Below are positions 16,964-25,617 of a stretch of DNA of 64,000 nt, piece after piece. The stretch's first letter is position 1. The number at the start of each line of letters is the position of its first letter. The stretch lies in NCBI GenBank assembly GCA_003217735.2, contig CP031585.1:4699501-4763500 (forward strand), written 5' to 3'. Source of the DNA: Marinibacterium anthonyi (lineage in GTDB: Bacteria > Pseudomonadota > Alphaproteobacteria > Rhodobacterales > Rhodobacteraceae). The position numbers and the translations under genes are program-made. The notes below the pieces were generated by a model. The model was not told where the DNA came from, ran no database searches, and saw only the letters and a list, made by a program, of their open reading frames with translations.

Positions 16964-17994
16964 TCCCCGCCGGGCAATCCCTGCTGCGGGTGGGGCGGGT
17001 CAGCCTGCTGTGGCGGCCCCGCGCGGTGAAGCTGTGTGTCGGGCTGATCCTGCTGGCCCTGGCGCTGGCGGTGATCCTGCTGGGGACCGGGACGATCCAC
17101 CTGTCGGCCGGCCAGGTTGTGGGCGGGCTGTTTGGCGACGGCGATCCGATGGTGTCGCGCATCATCCAGCGGCTGCGGCTGCCAAGGGTGCTGACGGCGG
17201 GATGCGTGGGCGCGGCGCTGGGGATGGCGGGGGCGGCGTTTCAGTCGCTGTCGCGCAATGCGCTGGGGTCGCCGGATGTCATCGGCTTTACCACCGGCGC
17301 CGCGACCGGCGCGATCACCGGCATCATCCTGTTCCAGACCGGCCCGTTCGAAACCGCCCTGGCCGCCTGCCTGTCGGGCATCGCCACGGCGCTGGTCGTG
17401 CTGGCGCTGGCGCGGATGCACGGCGCGGGCGGAGGATACCGCCTGATCCTTGTCGGCATCGGGGCGGGCGCGGTGCTGAGCGGTGTGAACACGTTGCTGA
17501 TGGTCAAGGGCAACCTGGACCTGGCCATGTCGGCGCAGATCTGGCTGGCGGGGTCGCTGACCGGGCGGACCTGGGGGCATGTCTGGCCGGCCTTCGCCGG
17601 GCTGGTGATCTGTGCGCCGGTGCTGCTGGTCAACGCGCGCAAGCTGTCGCTGCTGGAAATGGGCGGCGACATGGCGCGGCAGCTGGGCGTCGGTGTCGGC
17701 CCCCTGCGCATGGTTGTGGTGCTGGCGGCGGTGGCGCTGACCTCGGTCGCGACGGCCAGCACCGGGCCGATCGCCTTTGTCGCGCTGGCCGGGCCGCAGA
17801 TCGCGAAACGGCTGACACGGTCGCCGGATGTGCCGCTGGTGTCGGGCGCGCTGGCAGGTGCCGTGCTGCTGATGGCGGCCGACCTGGTCGGACAGGCCGC
17901 GCCCCTGCGCATGGTGCTGCCCGTCGGGCTGACCACGGGGATGCTGGGCGGGCTGTACCTGATCGTGGTGCTGCTGCGCGACCCCGGGCGCTAG
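16960..17994 (+). CDS. FecCD-family iron-chelate permease (FepG-like)
   Basis: 344-residue second permease of the importer, with segments LRLPRVLTAGCVGAALGMAGAAF, SRNALGSPDVIGFTTGA and STGPIAFVALAGPQIAKRLT. The frame is open upstream inside the first permease, but GTG 16960 overlaps that gene's TGA by four bases (GTGA) and precedes the first helix, so I take it as the start. The TAG stop overlaps the stop of convergent sitD by two bases. Confidence 0.95.
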   Translation: MIPAGQSLLRVGRVSLLWRPRAVKLCVGLILLALALAVILLGTGTIHLSAGQVVGGLFGDGDPMVSRIIQRLRLPRVLTAGCVGAALGMAGAAFQSLSRNALGSPDVIGFTTGAATGAITGIILFQTGPFETALAACLSGIATALVVLALARMHGAGGGYRLILVGIGAGAVLSGVNTLLMVKGNLDLAMSAQIWLAGSLTGRTWGHVWPAFAGLVICAPVLLVNARKLSLLEMGGDMARQLGVGVGPLRMVVVLAAVALTSVATASTGPIAFVALAGPQIAKRLTRSPDVPLVSGALAGAVLLMAADLVGQAAPLRMVLPVGLTTGMLGGLYLIVVLLRDPGR

Positions 17995-18824
17995 ATCGTC
18001 GCCGCCGCCCGCCGGGCCAGCACCGTACGGCGCACGAAAGCCATCAGGAACAGCGCCGTCAGGATCAGGATGATCGTCGGCGCCGGCGCACTGTCGAGGA
18101 AGAAGCTGGCATAGACCCCGGCCAGCATCGCCCCCATGCAGACCGCGACCGCCACCACCAGCATGTGCCCGAAGCTGCGCACCAGCAGGAACGCGATGGC
18201 CCCCGGCCCGATCAGCAGGCCCACCGCCAGGATCAGCCCGGTGGCCGACAGCGTCGCCACGATGGTCAGCGACAGCACCGTCAGCAGCCCGTAGTGCAAC
18301 AGCCCCACCGGCAGGCCGGAGGCCCGCGCCTGGATCGGATCGAAGGCGTGCAGCATCAGGTCCTTCCATTTCACCAGCAGCACCGCGGTGACGACGATGG
18401 CGATGCTGCCGGCGGTCCACAGGTCCTCGGGGCCGACGCCAAGCATGTTGCCGAACAGGATGTGGTCCAGGTGCACGTTGGTTTGGATCGCGACATAGAT
18501 CACGATGCCCAGCCCGAACATGCCCGAGAACACGACGCCCATGACGGTATCCTGCTTGATGCGGCTGTTGTCGGACAGATAGCCGGTGGCCAGCGATGTC
18601 ACCATGCCCGCAACGAAGGCGCCCAGGATCAGCGGCAGGCCCATGATGTAGGCCAGCACGATCCCCGGCAGCGTCGCGTGGCTGACCGCGTCGCCCATCA
18701 GCGCCCAGCCTTTCAGCACCAGGAAACAGGACAGCAACGCCGTGGGCACCGATACAAGGACGGCGATCCAGAAGGCGTTCAGCATGAACGGGAACTGAAA
18801 CGGCATCAGGAGGCTTTCGGTCAT
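17991..18824 (-). CDS. sitD: Manganese/iron ABC permease SitD
   Basis: 277-residue ABC-3 family permease for Mn2+/Fe2+ or Zn2+, with about eight helices and family segments VLKGWALMGDAVSHATLPGI and ATGLILAVGLLIGPGAIAFLL. Start ATG 18824 overlaps the sitC stop by four bases. It is the last gene of sitABCD. The frame is open to 19043, but that extension is the sitC gene in another frame. Specificity (Mn over Zn) follows from the operon type and the Fur/Mur-like box at 21584 and is inferred. Confidence 0.9.
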   Translation of the reverse strand: MTESLLMPFQFPFMLNAFWIAVLVSVPTALLSCFLVLKGWALMGDAVSHATLPGIVLAYIMGLPLILGAFVAGMVTSLATGYLSDNSRIKQDTVMGVVFSGMFGLGIVIYVAIQTNVHLDHILFGNMLGVGPEDLWTAGSIAIVVTAVLLVKWKDLMLHAFDPIQARASGLPVGLLHYGLLTVLSLTIVATLSATGLILAVGLLIGPGAIAFLLVRSFGHMLVVAVAVCMGAMLAGVYASFFLDSAPAPTIILILTALFLMAFVRRTVLARRAAATI

Positions 18825-19681
18825 GCCGCGCCCTTTCTCAGCGCTTCGCCCACCTTGCGCCGATGGGCCAGCAGCCCGTGTTTGGGGGCCAGGATGAAGG
18901 TGACAAGAAAGATCAGCGTCTGCAGGACGACGATGATGCCGCCGGTCGCGCCGTCGAGGAAATAGCTGATGTAGGCGCCCAGGAAGCTGGTGATCGTGCC
19001 GATGGCGACGGCGGTCAGGATCAGGCGCGGGAAGCGGTCGCACAGCAGATAGGCGGTGGCGCCGGGCGTGACGACCATGGCGATGACCAGGAAGGCGCCG
19101 ACGGTCTGCATCGCGGCGACCACGCAGGCCGACAGCAGCACGAAGAAGATCCCTTTCAGCAATTGAGGGCGCAGGCCGATGGACCGGGCGTGGCTTTCAT
19201 CGAAGAAGACGACCATCAGGTCCTTCCACTTGGCCGTCAGGATCGCCAGCGAGACGACGCCGATGATCGCAAGCTGTAGTGTGTCCTGTGGCGTGATGGC
19301 CAATATGTTGCCCATGGTGATCGTCTGGATCGAGATTGCCATCGGGTTGACCGAGGCCATGAACAGCCCCAGCCCGAAGAAGGACGTGAAGATCAGACCG
19401 ATGATCACGTCGACCTTCAGCCCCGAGCGATCCGAGAAGAACAGCATCGCGGCGGCGGCCAGCCCGCCGGAAATGAAGGCGCCGAGGGCAAAGGGCAGGC
19501 CCAGCATGTAGGCGCCGGCGACGCCCGGGACGACGGAATGGGACAGCGCGTCGCCGATCAGCGACCAGCCCTTGAGCATCAGGTAGGACGACAGGAACGC
19601 ACAGACCGCACCGACCAGCGCCGAGACCCACATCGCGTTGACCATGTAGGCATAGCCGAAGGGTTCGAGAAGAATGTTCAT
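18821..19681 (-). CDS. sitC: Manganese/iron ABC permease SitC
   Basis: 286-residue ABC-3 permease, paralogous to SitD, beginning [46 protein letters not shown]. The strongly conserved [19 protein letters not shown] motif and about eight helices are present. Start ATG 19681 overlaps the sitB stop by four bases. It forms the membrane heterodimer with SitD. Confidence 0.9.
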   Translation of the reverse strand: MNILLEPFGYAYMVNAMWVSALVGAVCAFLSSYLMLKGWSLIGDALSHSVVPGVAGAYMLGLPFALGAFISGGLAAAAMLFFSDRSGLKVDVIIGLIFTSFFGLGLFMASVNPMAISIQTITMGNILAITPQDTLQLAIIGVVSLAILTAKWKDLMVVFFDESHARSIGLRPQLLKGIFFVLLSACVVAAMQTVGAFLVIAMVVTPGATAYLLCDRFPRLILTAVAIGTITSFLGAYISYFLDGATGGIIVVLQTLIFLVTFILAPKHGLLAHRRKVGEALRKGAA

Positions 19682-20580
19682 TTTTTCTCGTCTCTTAGGC
19701 GGGTCTGGTCGCCATATTGGACCAGCGGGCGTTCGTCGTCCGTGAAGATCGAGATGCGGCGCGCATCGTCGTCGTCGTGCAGGTCGGGACCGCCCAGGGT
19801 GAACTGGCGCAACACCCCGCCAAAGGTCTTTTCAAGGTTGGCGCGGGTAAAGGTCGTTTCGGTCGGGCCAAAGCCCAGCACCGTGCCTTTCACGAGGATC
19901 GTGCGGTCGCAGAATTCGGGCACGGTGCCCAGGTTGTGGGTGGAGACCAGCATCACCCGGCCTTCGTCGCGCAATTCGCGCAGAAGGGCGATGATCTGTT
20001 CCTCGGTCTTCACGTCGACGCCGGTAAAGGGTTCGTCCAGCAGGATCACCTGGCCTTCCTGCGCCAGCGCACGGGCCAGGAAGACGCGTTTCTTCTGACC
20101 GCCCGACAGCTCGCCGATCTGGCGGTGGCGGTAGTCCTGCATGTTGACGCGGGACAGCGCGGCATCGACGGCGTCGTGGTCGGCCTTTTTCGGGCGGCGG
20201 AGCAGGCCCATGTGGCCGTAGCGGCCCATCATCACCACGTCTTCGACCAGCACGGGAAAGGACCAGTCGACCTCCTCGGACTGGGGGACATAGGCGACGA
20301 GGTTGCGTTTCAGCGCGTCGCGGACGGTCAGGCCCAGCAGGCGAATGTCGCCCCTGCCGGCCGGCACGAACCCCATGATCGCCTTGAAAAGAGTGGATTT
20401 TCCCGCACCGTTGACGCCGACCAGCGCGGTGACCGTGCCGCGCGGAATCTCGAACGTGGCGTCGCGCAGGGCGGTCATGCCGTTGCGGTAGGTGACGGTC
20501 AGCCCGGTGGCCTTGATCCCGCCGCCGGGATCGGCGCGGTCGGGCATGGCGGGGGTCAAAGTGTGGCTTTCATGCTTCAT
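19678..20580 (-). CDS. sitB: Manganese/iron ABC transporter ATPase SitB
   Basis: 300-residue ATPase. Walker A is GVNGAGKST, the signature is [15 protein letters not shown], Walker B is [12 protein letters not shown], and the H-loop is STHNLG. The [13 protein letters not shown] form is typical of Mn/Zn-type ATPases. A C-terminal extension of about 50 acidic residues ([20 protein letters not shown]) is characteristic of SitB-like proteins. Start ATG 20580 lies 61 bp downstream of sitA. Confidence 0.92.
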   Translation of the reverse strand: MKHESHTLTPAMPDRADPGGGIKATGLTVTYRNGMTALRDATFEIPRGTVTALVGVNGAGKSTLFKAIMGFVPAGRGDIRLLGLTVRDALKRNLVAYVPQSEEVDWSFPVLVEDVVMMGRYGHMGLLRRPKKADHDAVDAALSRVNMQDYRHRQIGELSGGQKKRVFLARALAQEGQVILLDEPFTGVDVKTEEQIIALLRELRDEGRVMLVSTHNLGTVPEFCDRTILVKGTVLGFGPTETTFTRANLEKTFGGVLRQFTLGGPDLHDDDDARRISIFTDDERPLVQYGDQTRLRDEKK

Positions 20581-20641
20581 GCTGCGTCCTTCTGGACAGG
20601 CCGGGGCGCCGCCCGAACCGGGCAGCGGCCGGCCGATGGGG

Positions 20642-21544
20642 TCAGTTCGTGCCGGTCTGAAGACCGTCGACGATCGTCTGGGACGTTACCCTGAGCAGGT
20701 CCAGGTAGGTGGGCACCGGACCGTCGGGTTCGGAGAGGCTGTCGACGTAGAGGACGCCGCCGTAATGGGCGCCGGTTTCGCGGGCGACCTGTTCGGCGGG
20801 GGCGGTGTTGACGGTGCTTTCGCAGAAAACCACTGGAATCTCATGGTCTTTCACCCCGTCGATCACCTTGCGCACCTGCTGGGGGGTGCCCATGCGGTCG
20901 GCGTTCATCGGCCAGAGGTACAATTCGTGCATGTCGAAGTCGCGGGCGAGGTAGCTGAAGGCGCCCTCGCAGGTGACAAGCCAGCGCTGATCCTCGGGGA
21001 CGGCGGCGATCTGCTGCCGGAGGGGGTCGAGGGTCGCGCGCAGCTGGTCCTTGTAGGCCGCGGCGTTGAGCATGTAGGTCTCGGCGTTCCGGGGATCGTG
21101 GTCGGAAAAGGCCCGCGCGATGTTGTCGATGTAGATCATCGCGTTGTCGACCCCCATCCAGGCATGCGGGTTCGGCTGGCCTTCGTAGGCGCCTGTCGCG
21201 ATCGGGATCGCGTCGATGCCATCCGACAGGGTGACCGAGGGTACATCCTTGAGATTGTTCAGGAATTGCTTGAACCAGAGTTCCAGGTTCAGCCCGTTCC
21301 ACAGGATCAGGTCGGCCCCCTGCGCGCCCACCAGGTCGCGGGGCGTGGGTTCGTAGCCGTGGATCTCGGCGCCCGGCTTGGTGACGGACACCACGTCGGC
21401 CGCGTCGCCGGCGACGTTGCGCGCCATGTCGGCCAGAACCGTGAAGGTGGTGACCACCTTCATCCGGTCCTGCGCCGCGGCCGCGCCGGCCGTCAGGGCC
21501 AGCGCCGCAACCGCGCCGGCCAGTCGCGCCCTCATACGGGCCAT
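20642..21544 (-). CDS. sitA: Periplasmic Mn2+/Fe2+ binding protein SitA
   Basis: 300-residue cluster A-I metal-binding protein with a signal peptide ([19 protein letters not shown]). The four expected ligands are visible: His in [13 protein letters not shown], His in [10 protein letters not shown], Glu in VFCESTVN and Asp in [12 protein letters not shown]. Absence of a His-rich loop argues for Mn/Fe rather than Zn. I chose ATG 21544, which follows AAGGAAACC; the frame is open to 21607. It is the first gene of sitABCD with a Fur/Mur-like box about 40 bp upstream. Confidence 0.93.
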   Translation of the reverse strand: MARMRARLAGAVAALALTAGAAAAQDRMKVVTTFTVLADMARNVAGDAADVVSVTKPGAEIHGYEPTPRDLVGAQGADLILWNGLNLELWFKQFLNNLKDVPSVTLSDGIDAIPIATGAYEGQPNPHAWMGVDNAMIYIDNIARAFSDHDPRNAETYMLNAAAYKDQLRATLDPLRQQIAAVPEDQRWLVTCEGAFSYLARDFDMHELYLWPMNADRMGTPQQVRKVIDGVKDHEIPVVFCESTVNTAPAEQVARETGAHYGGVLYVDSLSEPDGPVPTYLDLLRVTSQTIVDGLQTGTN

Positions 21545-21583
21545 GTGGTTTCCTTTTCGATAGCGGGTTTGATTGGAATGTAA

Positions 21584-21600
21584 ATGCAAATCATTCTCAA
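21584..21600 (-). promoter_or_regulatory. Fur/Mur-type box upstream of sitA
   Basis: Minus-strand TTGAGAATGATTTGCAT closely resembles classical Fur boxes and the TGCAAAT-type sites bound by Mur (manganese-responsive Fur) of alphaproteobacteria ahead of sit operons. It is placed to cover the sitA promoter. Confidence 0.7.
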
Positions 21601-21730
21601 TAGTCAAGTGCCGTGACCGGAATTCCGCTGTGTCCGCGAGGCGCGTGGAGGGCCGGGCCGGGTTCGCCGCGGCGCGGCAATCCGGAGGGAGTCGGGGGCG
21701 CTGCCCCCGTCCGCCGGGGGCGGACTCCCC

Positions 21731-21805
21731 CGAGGTATTTGGGCCAAGAAGAAGAAATTGACCGTTTTGTACAAACTTCGCGGCGCGGATTGGCCGTTTT
21801 GTACA
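21731..21805. repeat. GGTATTTG element and paired CCGTTTTGTACA repeats
   Basis: In the 273-bp sitA-ABC transporter gap, a GC-rich stretch with inverted GGGGGC/GCCCCC blocks (from about 21692) runs into GAGGTATTTGGGCCAAGAAGA (21732-21752). Two copies of CCGTTTTGTACA follow at 21762-21773 and 21794-21805, 32 bp apart. The first contains the palindrome TTTGTACAAA. Related GGTATTTG text recurs at 29811 and 53010. Function unknown. Confidence 0.5.
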
Positions 21806-21817
21806 TGTTTGAAACGG

Positions 21818-22570
21818 CTAGCGGATAGAGCGGATGGAGCTTTCCAGCAGGTGGCGGGTGTAGGGTTGGGTGACATCGAGGCGGCGCATGGCGTCGATGT
21901 CCAGGACCTCGACGAATTCGCCGTCCTTCATCACCGCGGCGCGCCCGCACAGGTGGCCGACGACGCCGAGGTCGTGGGAGACCATGACGTAGGTGAGCCC
22001 GTGTTCGGCGCGCAGGTCGGCGAGCAGGTTCAGGATTTCCGCCTGGACCGAGACGTCGAGCGCGGAGGTGGGTTCGTCGAGCAGCAGGATTTCCGGTTCC
22101 GGCGCGATGGCGCGGGCGATGGCGACGCGCTGGCGCTGACCGCCGGAGAGCTGGTGCGGGTAGCGGAAGCGGAAGCCCGAGCCGAGGCCGACGTCCGACA
22201 GAAGCTTGCCGATGCGCTTGTCGATGTCGGGGATGCCCTGGAGTTCCATCGCCTCGGAGAGGACGCGGTCCACCGTCTGGCGGGGGTGGAGCGAGCTGTA
22301 GGGGTCCTGGAAGACCATCTGGACCTTCTTGTGGAAGGCGCGGGAGCGTTTGAGGCCGAGGCGTTCGCCGGCGACGTCCAGTTCGCCCGTCCAGCCGTCG
22401 ACGAGGCCCGCGAGGACGCGCAGGATGGTGGATTTGCCGGAGCCGCTTTCGCCCACCAGGCCGAAGCTTTCGCCTTTTTCGACCGCGAAGGTCACGTCCT
22501 TGACGGCGTTGTTGGAGTCCGATCCGGAGCCGAACCAGACGTCGAGGTTTCTGACGGAAATCGCGCTCAC
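21818..22570 (-). CDS. Dpp/Opp-type ABC transporter ATPase (DppF/OppF-like)
   Basis: 250-residue ATPase. Walker A is GESGSGKST, the signature is LSGGQRQRVAIARAI, Walker B is ILLLDEPTSALDVSVQAEIL, and the H-loop is VSHDLGVV. The FQDPYSSLHPRQTV text is diagnostic of the peptide/nickel/oligosaccharide family. It lacks most of the usual C-terminal cysteine region of Dpp-type ATPases, so it is short. GTG 22570 overlaps the partner ATPase stop by four bases (GTGA). Last gene of a five-gene importer. Confidence 0.92.
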   Translation of the reverse strand: MSAISVRNLDVWFGSGSDSNNAVKDVTFAVEKGESFGLVGESGSGKSTILRVLAGLVDGWTGELDVAGERLGLKRSRAFHKKVQMVFQDPYSSLHPRQTVDRVLSEAMELQGIPDIDKRIGKLLSDVGLGSGFRFRYPHQLSGGQRQRVAIARAIAPEPEILLLDEPTSALDVSVQAEILNLLADLRAEHGLTYVMVSHDLGVVGHLCGRAAVMKDGEFVEVLDIDAMRRLDVTQPYTRHLLESSIRSIR

Positions 22571-23424
22571 GTTCTTGCACTCACGGATGGGGCCTCGCGC
22601 CAGGCGGGATCGCGGACCAGGACTTCGAGCCGCTCGCGCGGGTGTTCGAGGTCGGGGACCGAGTTCAGCAGGCCGAGGGTGTAGGGATGGCGCGCGTTGC
22701 GCAGGTCGGACGCGGGCAGGGTTTCGACGATGCGGCCCGCGTACATGACGGCGATACGGTCGCAGAACTTGGCCACCAGGTTCAGGTCGTGGCTGATGAA
22801 GATCAGCCCCATGCCGCGGTCCCGGACCAGCTTGTCCATGATGTCGAGCACCTGGAGCTGGACCGAGACGTCGAGCGCCGAGGTGGGTTCGTCGGCGATC
22901 AGGATCTCGGGCTTGGGCATCAGCATCATGGCGATCATGATGCGCTGGCCCATGCCGCCCGAGACCTCGTGCGGGTAGAGGTTGAGGACGCGTTCGGGGT
23001 GGCGGATGGCGACTTCGTCGAGCATTTCCAGCGCGCGTTTGCGGGCGCCGGATTTCGAGACCTTTTCGTGGGTGCGCAGGGCCTCGATCATCTGCTGGCC
23101 GACGGTCATCACCGGGTTCAGCGAGAATTTCGGGTCCTGCATGATCATCGACACCTCCCTGCCGCGCAGCTGGCGCATGCGCTTTTCGGGGATGGTCAGG
23201 AGGTCTTCGCCGTTCATTTCCATGCGGTCGGCGGTGATGGTTCCGGGCGGGCGGATCAGGCGCAGGATGGCGCGGCCGGTCATGGATTTGCCCGAGCCGC
23301 TTTCGCCGACGATGCCGAGGCGTTCGCGGCCCAGCGTGAAGGAGATGCCGCGCACCGCCTCGAAGGTGCCGGAGCGGGTCGGGAAGGTGACGCGGAGGTT
23401 TTCGACGTCGAGGAGGTGGGTCAT
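22567..23424 (-). CDS. Dpp/Opp-type ABC transporter ATPase (DppD/OppD-like)
   Basis: 285-residue partner ATPase. Walker A is GESGSGKS, the signature is VSGGMGQRIMIAMML, Walker B is ILIADEPTSALDVSVQLQVLD, and the H-loop is ISHDLNLVAKFCDR. The C-terminal part includes the HPYTLGLLNSVP segment typical of DppD/OppD. The signature contains GMGQR instead of the usual GQRQR, which is common in this subfamily. A 223-bp gap with a GGCCCC/GGGGCC hairpin (23570-23584) separates it from the upstream permease. Confidence 0.93.
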   Translation of the reverse strand: MTHLLDVENLRVTFPTRSGTFEAVRGISFTLGRERLGIVGESGSGKSMTGRAILRLIRPPGTITADRMEMNGEDLLTIPEKRMRQLRGREVSMIMQDPKFSLNPVMTVGQQMIEALRTHEKVSKSGARKRALEMLDEVAIRHPERVLNLYPHEVSGGMGQRIMIAMMLMPKPEILIADEPTSALDVSVQLQVLDIMDKLVRDRGMGLIFISHDLNLVAKFCDRIAVMYAGRIVETLPASDLRNARHPYTLGLLNSVPDLEHPRERLEVLVRDPAWREAPSVSART

Positions 23425-23647
23425 GCGGTTCCCCCTTTGTGCGAAGGGCAGCGCCGGCCCGCGCGGGGCGGGGTTGTGTTGGGGGCGTTGGTGACCAGAA
23501 GCCCCGATGTCGTGAACGTGAGCGTGGCATCGCCAGAAGCGCCGCCCCGTGGGGGTGAGGCAGGACCGTGGCCCCAGTGGGGCCGCGACAGCCTGCCGAA
23601 CGGTCGGCGCTGCCCGGGGTGCCCCCGGGCGATATGGGTTGGATGGG

Positions 23648-24559
23648 TCACGAGCTGCTCTCCTTTGGATCGAGCACGTCGCGCAGGCCGTCGCCGAGCA
23701 GGTTGAAGGCCAGCGAGATGGCGAAGATGGCCAGGCCCGGGATTGTGGCGACCCACCAGTAATCCAGGATGTACTTGCGCCCTTCCGAGATCATCGCGCC
23801 CCATTCCGGGCTGGGCGGTTGCGCGCCGAGGCCGAGGAAGCCCAGACCGGCGGCCGTCAGGATGATGCCGGCCATGTCGAGCGTGACCCGGATCATCAGC
23901 GACGAGATGCACAGCGGCCAGATGTGGCGGGTGATGATGCGGATCGGCCCTGCCCCCTGCAGGCGGATCGCATGGATGAAATCGGCCGACCGGATGGTCA
24001 GCGTTTCGGCCCGGGCGATGCGCGCGTAAGGCGGCCAGGCGGTGAGCGAGATGGCGAGCACCGCGTTTTCGATCCCCGCCCCAAGCGCCGCCACGAAGGC
24101 GAGCGCCAGGATCAGGCGGGGGAAGGCGAGGAAGATGTCGGTGATCCGCATCAGGATCTCGTCCGTCCAGCCGCCGGCATAGCCCGCGATCGTGCCGATC
24201 ACGAGGCCCAGCAGGGGGGCGACAAGCGCCACCAGCAGGACGATGTAGATCGAGATCCGCGCGCCGTAGAGCAGGCGCGAGTAAATGTCGCGCCCGAGGC
24301 TGTCGGTGCCCAGGATATAGCCGTCCGATCCCGGCGGCAGCAGGCGTGCGCCGAGGTCCTGGGTGAAGGGGTCATGGGTGGCCAGAAGCGGCGCGAAGAT
24401 CGCGGCGAGGATGATCAGCACCAGGATGATCAGGCCGACCATGGCCAGCGTGTTGGACCGGAAGGACAGCCAGCCCTGGTACCAGGAGCCGAAGCGGGCC
24501 TGGCGGCGGCTGTCGGGTTCTTCGGCCAGGAGCCAGTCGCGAAAGGATGCGTTGCTCAT
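23648..24559 (-). CDS. Dpp/Opp-type ABC permease (DppC-like)
   Basis: 303-residue permease with an N-terminal OppC-N helix (NTLAMVGLIILVLIILAAIFAP), a periplasmic loop (LGTDSLGRDIYSRLLYG) and the BPD_transp_1 region ending with the EAA-type loop. The LGTDSLGRDIYSRL motif is diagnostic of DppC/OppC. Start ATG 24559 overlaps dppB-like stop by four bases. It works with the permease encoded from 25614. Confidence 0.94.
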   Translation of the reverse strand: MSNASFRDWLLAEEPDSRRQARFGSWYQGWLSFRSNTLAMVGLIILVLIILAAIFAPLLATHDPFTQDLGARLLPPGSDGYILGTDSLGRDIYSRLLYGARISIYIVLLVALVAPLLGLVIGTIAGYAGGWTDEILMRITDIFLAFPRLILALAFVAALGAGIENAVLAISLTAWPPYARIARAETLTIRSADFIHAIRLQGAGPIRIITRHIWPLCISSLMIRVTLDMAGIILTAAGLGFLGLGAQPPSPEWGAMISEGRKYILDYWWVATIPGLAIFAISLAFNLLGDGLRDVLDPKESSS

Positions 24560-25614
24560 TTCGACCTCGGATCCAGGAAACGGTACAGCAGGTCCGAGAA
24601 GATGTTCAGACCGACGAAGATGGTGCCGATGACGATGGTGCCGCCCAGGACGGAGTTCATGTCGTTGGCCAGCAGCGAGGTGGTGATGTAGCTGCCGATG
24701 CCGGGCCAGGCGAAGATGATTTCGGTCAGGACCGAGCCTTCGAGGAGGTTGGCATAGGACAGCGCGATCACGGTGATCAGCTGCACGCGGATGTTGCGGA
24801 AGGCGTGGTGCCAGATGACCTTGGATTCCGACAGGCCCTTGACCCGGGCGGTGGTGATGTATTCGGCGTTCAGCTGTTCCAGCATGAAGGACCGGGTCAT
24901 GCGGCTGACATAGGCCAGCGAATAATAGGCCAGGATCGACGCGGGCAGGATGATGTGGCTGAGCGCGTCGCGGAACACGGTGAGGTTGCCGCGCAGCAGG
25001 GAATCGACCAGCAGCATGCCGGTGATCGGTTCCACCAGCCCCTGGTAGAAGATGCCCAGCCGCCCGGGCCCCGCGACCCAGCCGAGGATGCCGTAAAAGA
25101 CCAGAAGGCCGACAAGGCCCAGCCAGAAGACCGGGATCGAATAGCCGATCAACCCGACCAGGCGGGCCAGCTGGTCGATCCAGGTGCCCTTGCGTACGGC
25201 CGCCAGGACGCCCAGCGGCACGCCCAGCAGCACGCCGATCAGCGTGCCCAGCGTGGCCAGTTCCAGGGTGGCGGGGAAGACGCGCGCGATGTCTTCGGAC
25301 ACGGATTTGCCGGTGCGGATCGAGGTGCCGAAATCGCCGTGCACCACATCGTTCACGTAGATGGCGAACTGCACGATCAATGGCTTGTCGAGCCCGAGGG
25401 CGAGGAAGGTCTCGTCGTATTGCGCCTGGGTCGCCCGTTCGCCGATCACGGCAAGGACGGGGTCGATCGGCATGACGCGGCCGATCATGAAGGTCACGAA
25501 GAGAAGGCCCAGCAGCGTGACGGCCACGGTGAGGACCAGGCGCAGGATCTTCCCGCCCCAGGTCCTGAGGAGGGGCGTGGAACGCCCCCCCGTTGGTGTT
25601 GCAACGTTGGCCAC
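24556..25614 (-). CDS. Dpp/Opp-type ABC permease (DppB-like)
   Basis: 352-residue permease with six to seven helices and family segments GLDKPLIVQFAIYVNDVVHGDFGTS and YYSLAYVSRMTRSFMLEQLN. The start is GTG 25614, three bases after the binding-protein stop, so translation is probably coupled. Membrane partner of the DppC-like protein. Confidence 0.93.
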   Translation of the reverse strand: MANVATPTGGRSTPLLRTWGGKILRLVLTVAVTLLGLLFVTFMIGRVMPIDPVLAVIGERATQAQYDETFLALGLDKPLIVQFAIYVNDVVHGDFGTSIRTGKSVSEDIARVFPATLELATLGTLIGVLLGVPLGVLAAVRKGTWIDQLARLVGLIGYSIPVFWLGLVGLLVFYGILGWVAGPGRLGIFYQGLVEPITGMLLVDSLLRGNLTVFRDALSHIILPASILAYYSLAYVSRMTRSFMLEQLNAEYITTARVKGLSESKVIWHHAFRNIRVQLITVIALSYANLLEGSVLTEIIFAWPGIGSYITTSLLANDMNSVLGGTIVIGTIFVGLNIFSDLLYRFLDPRSK

Positions 25615-25617
25615 GGG

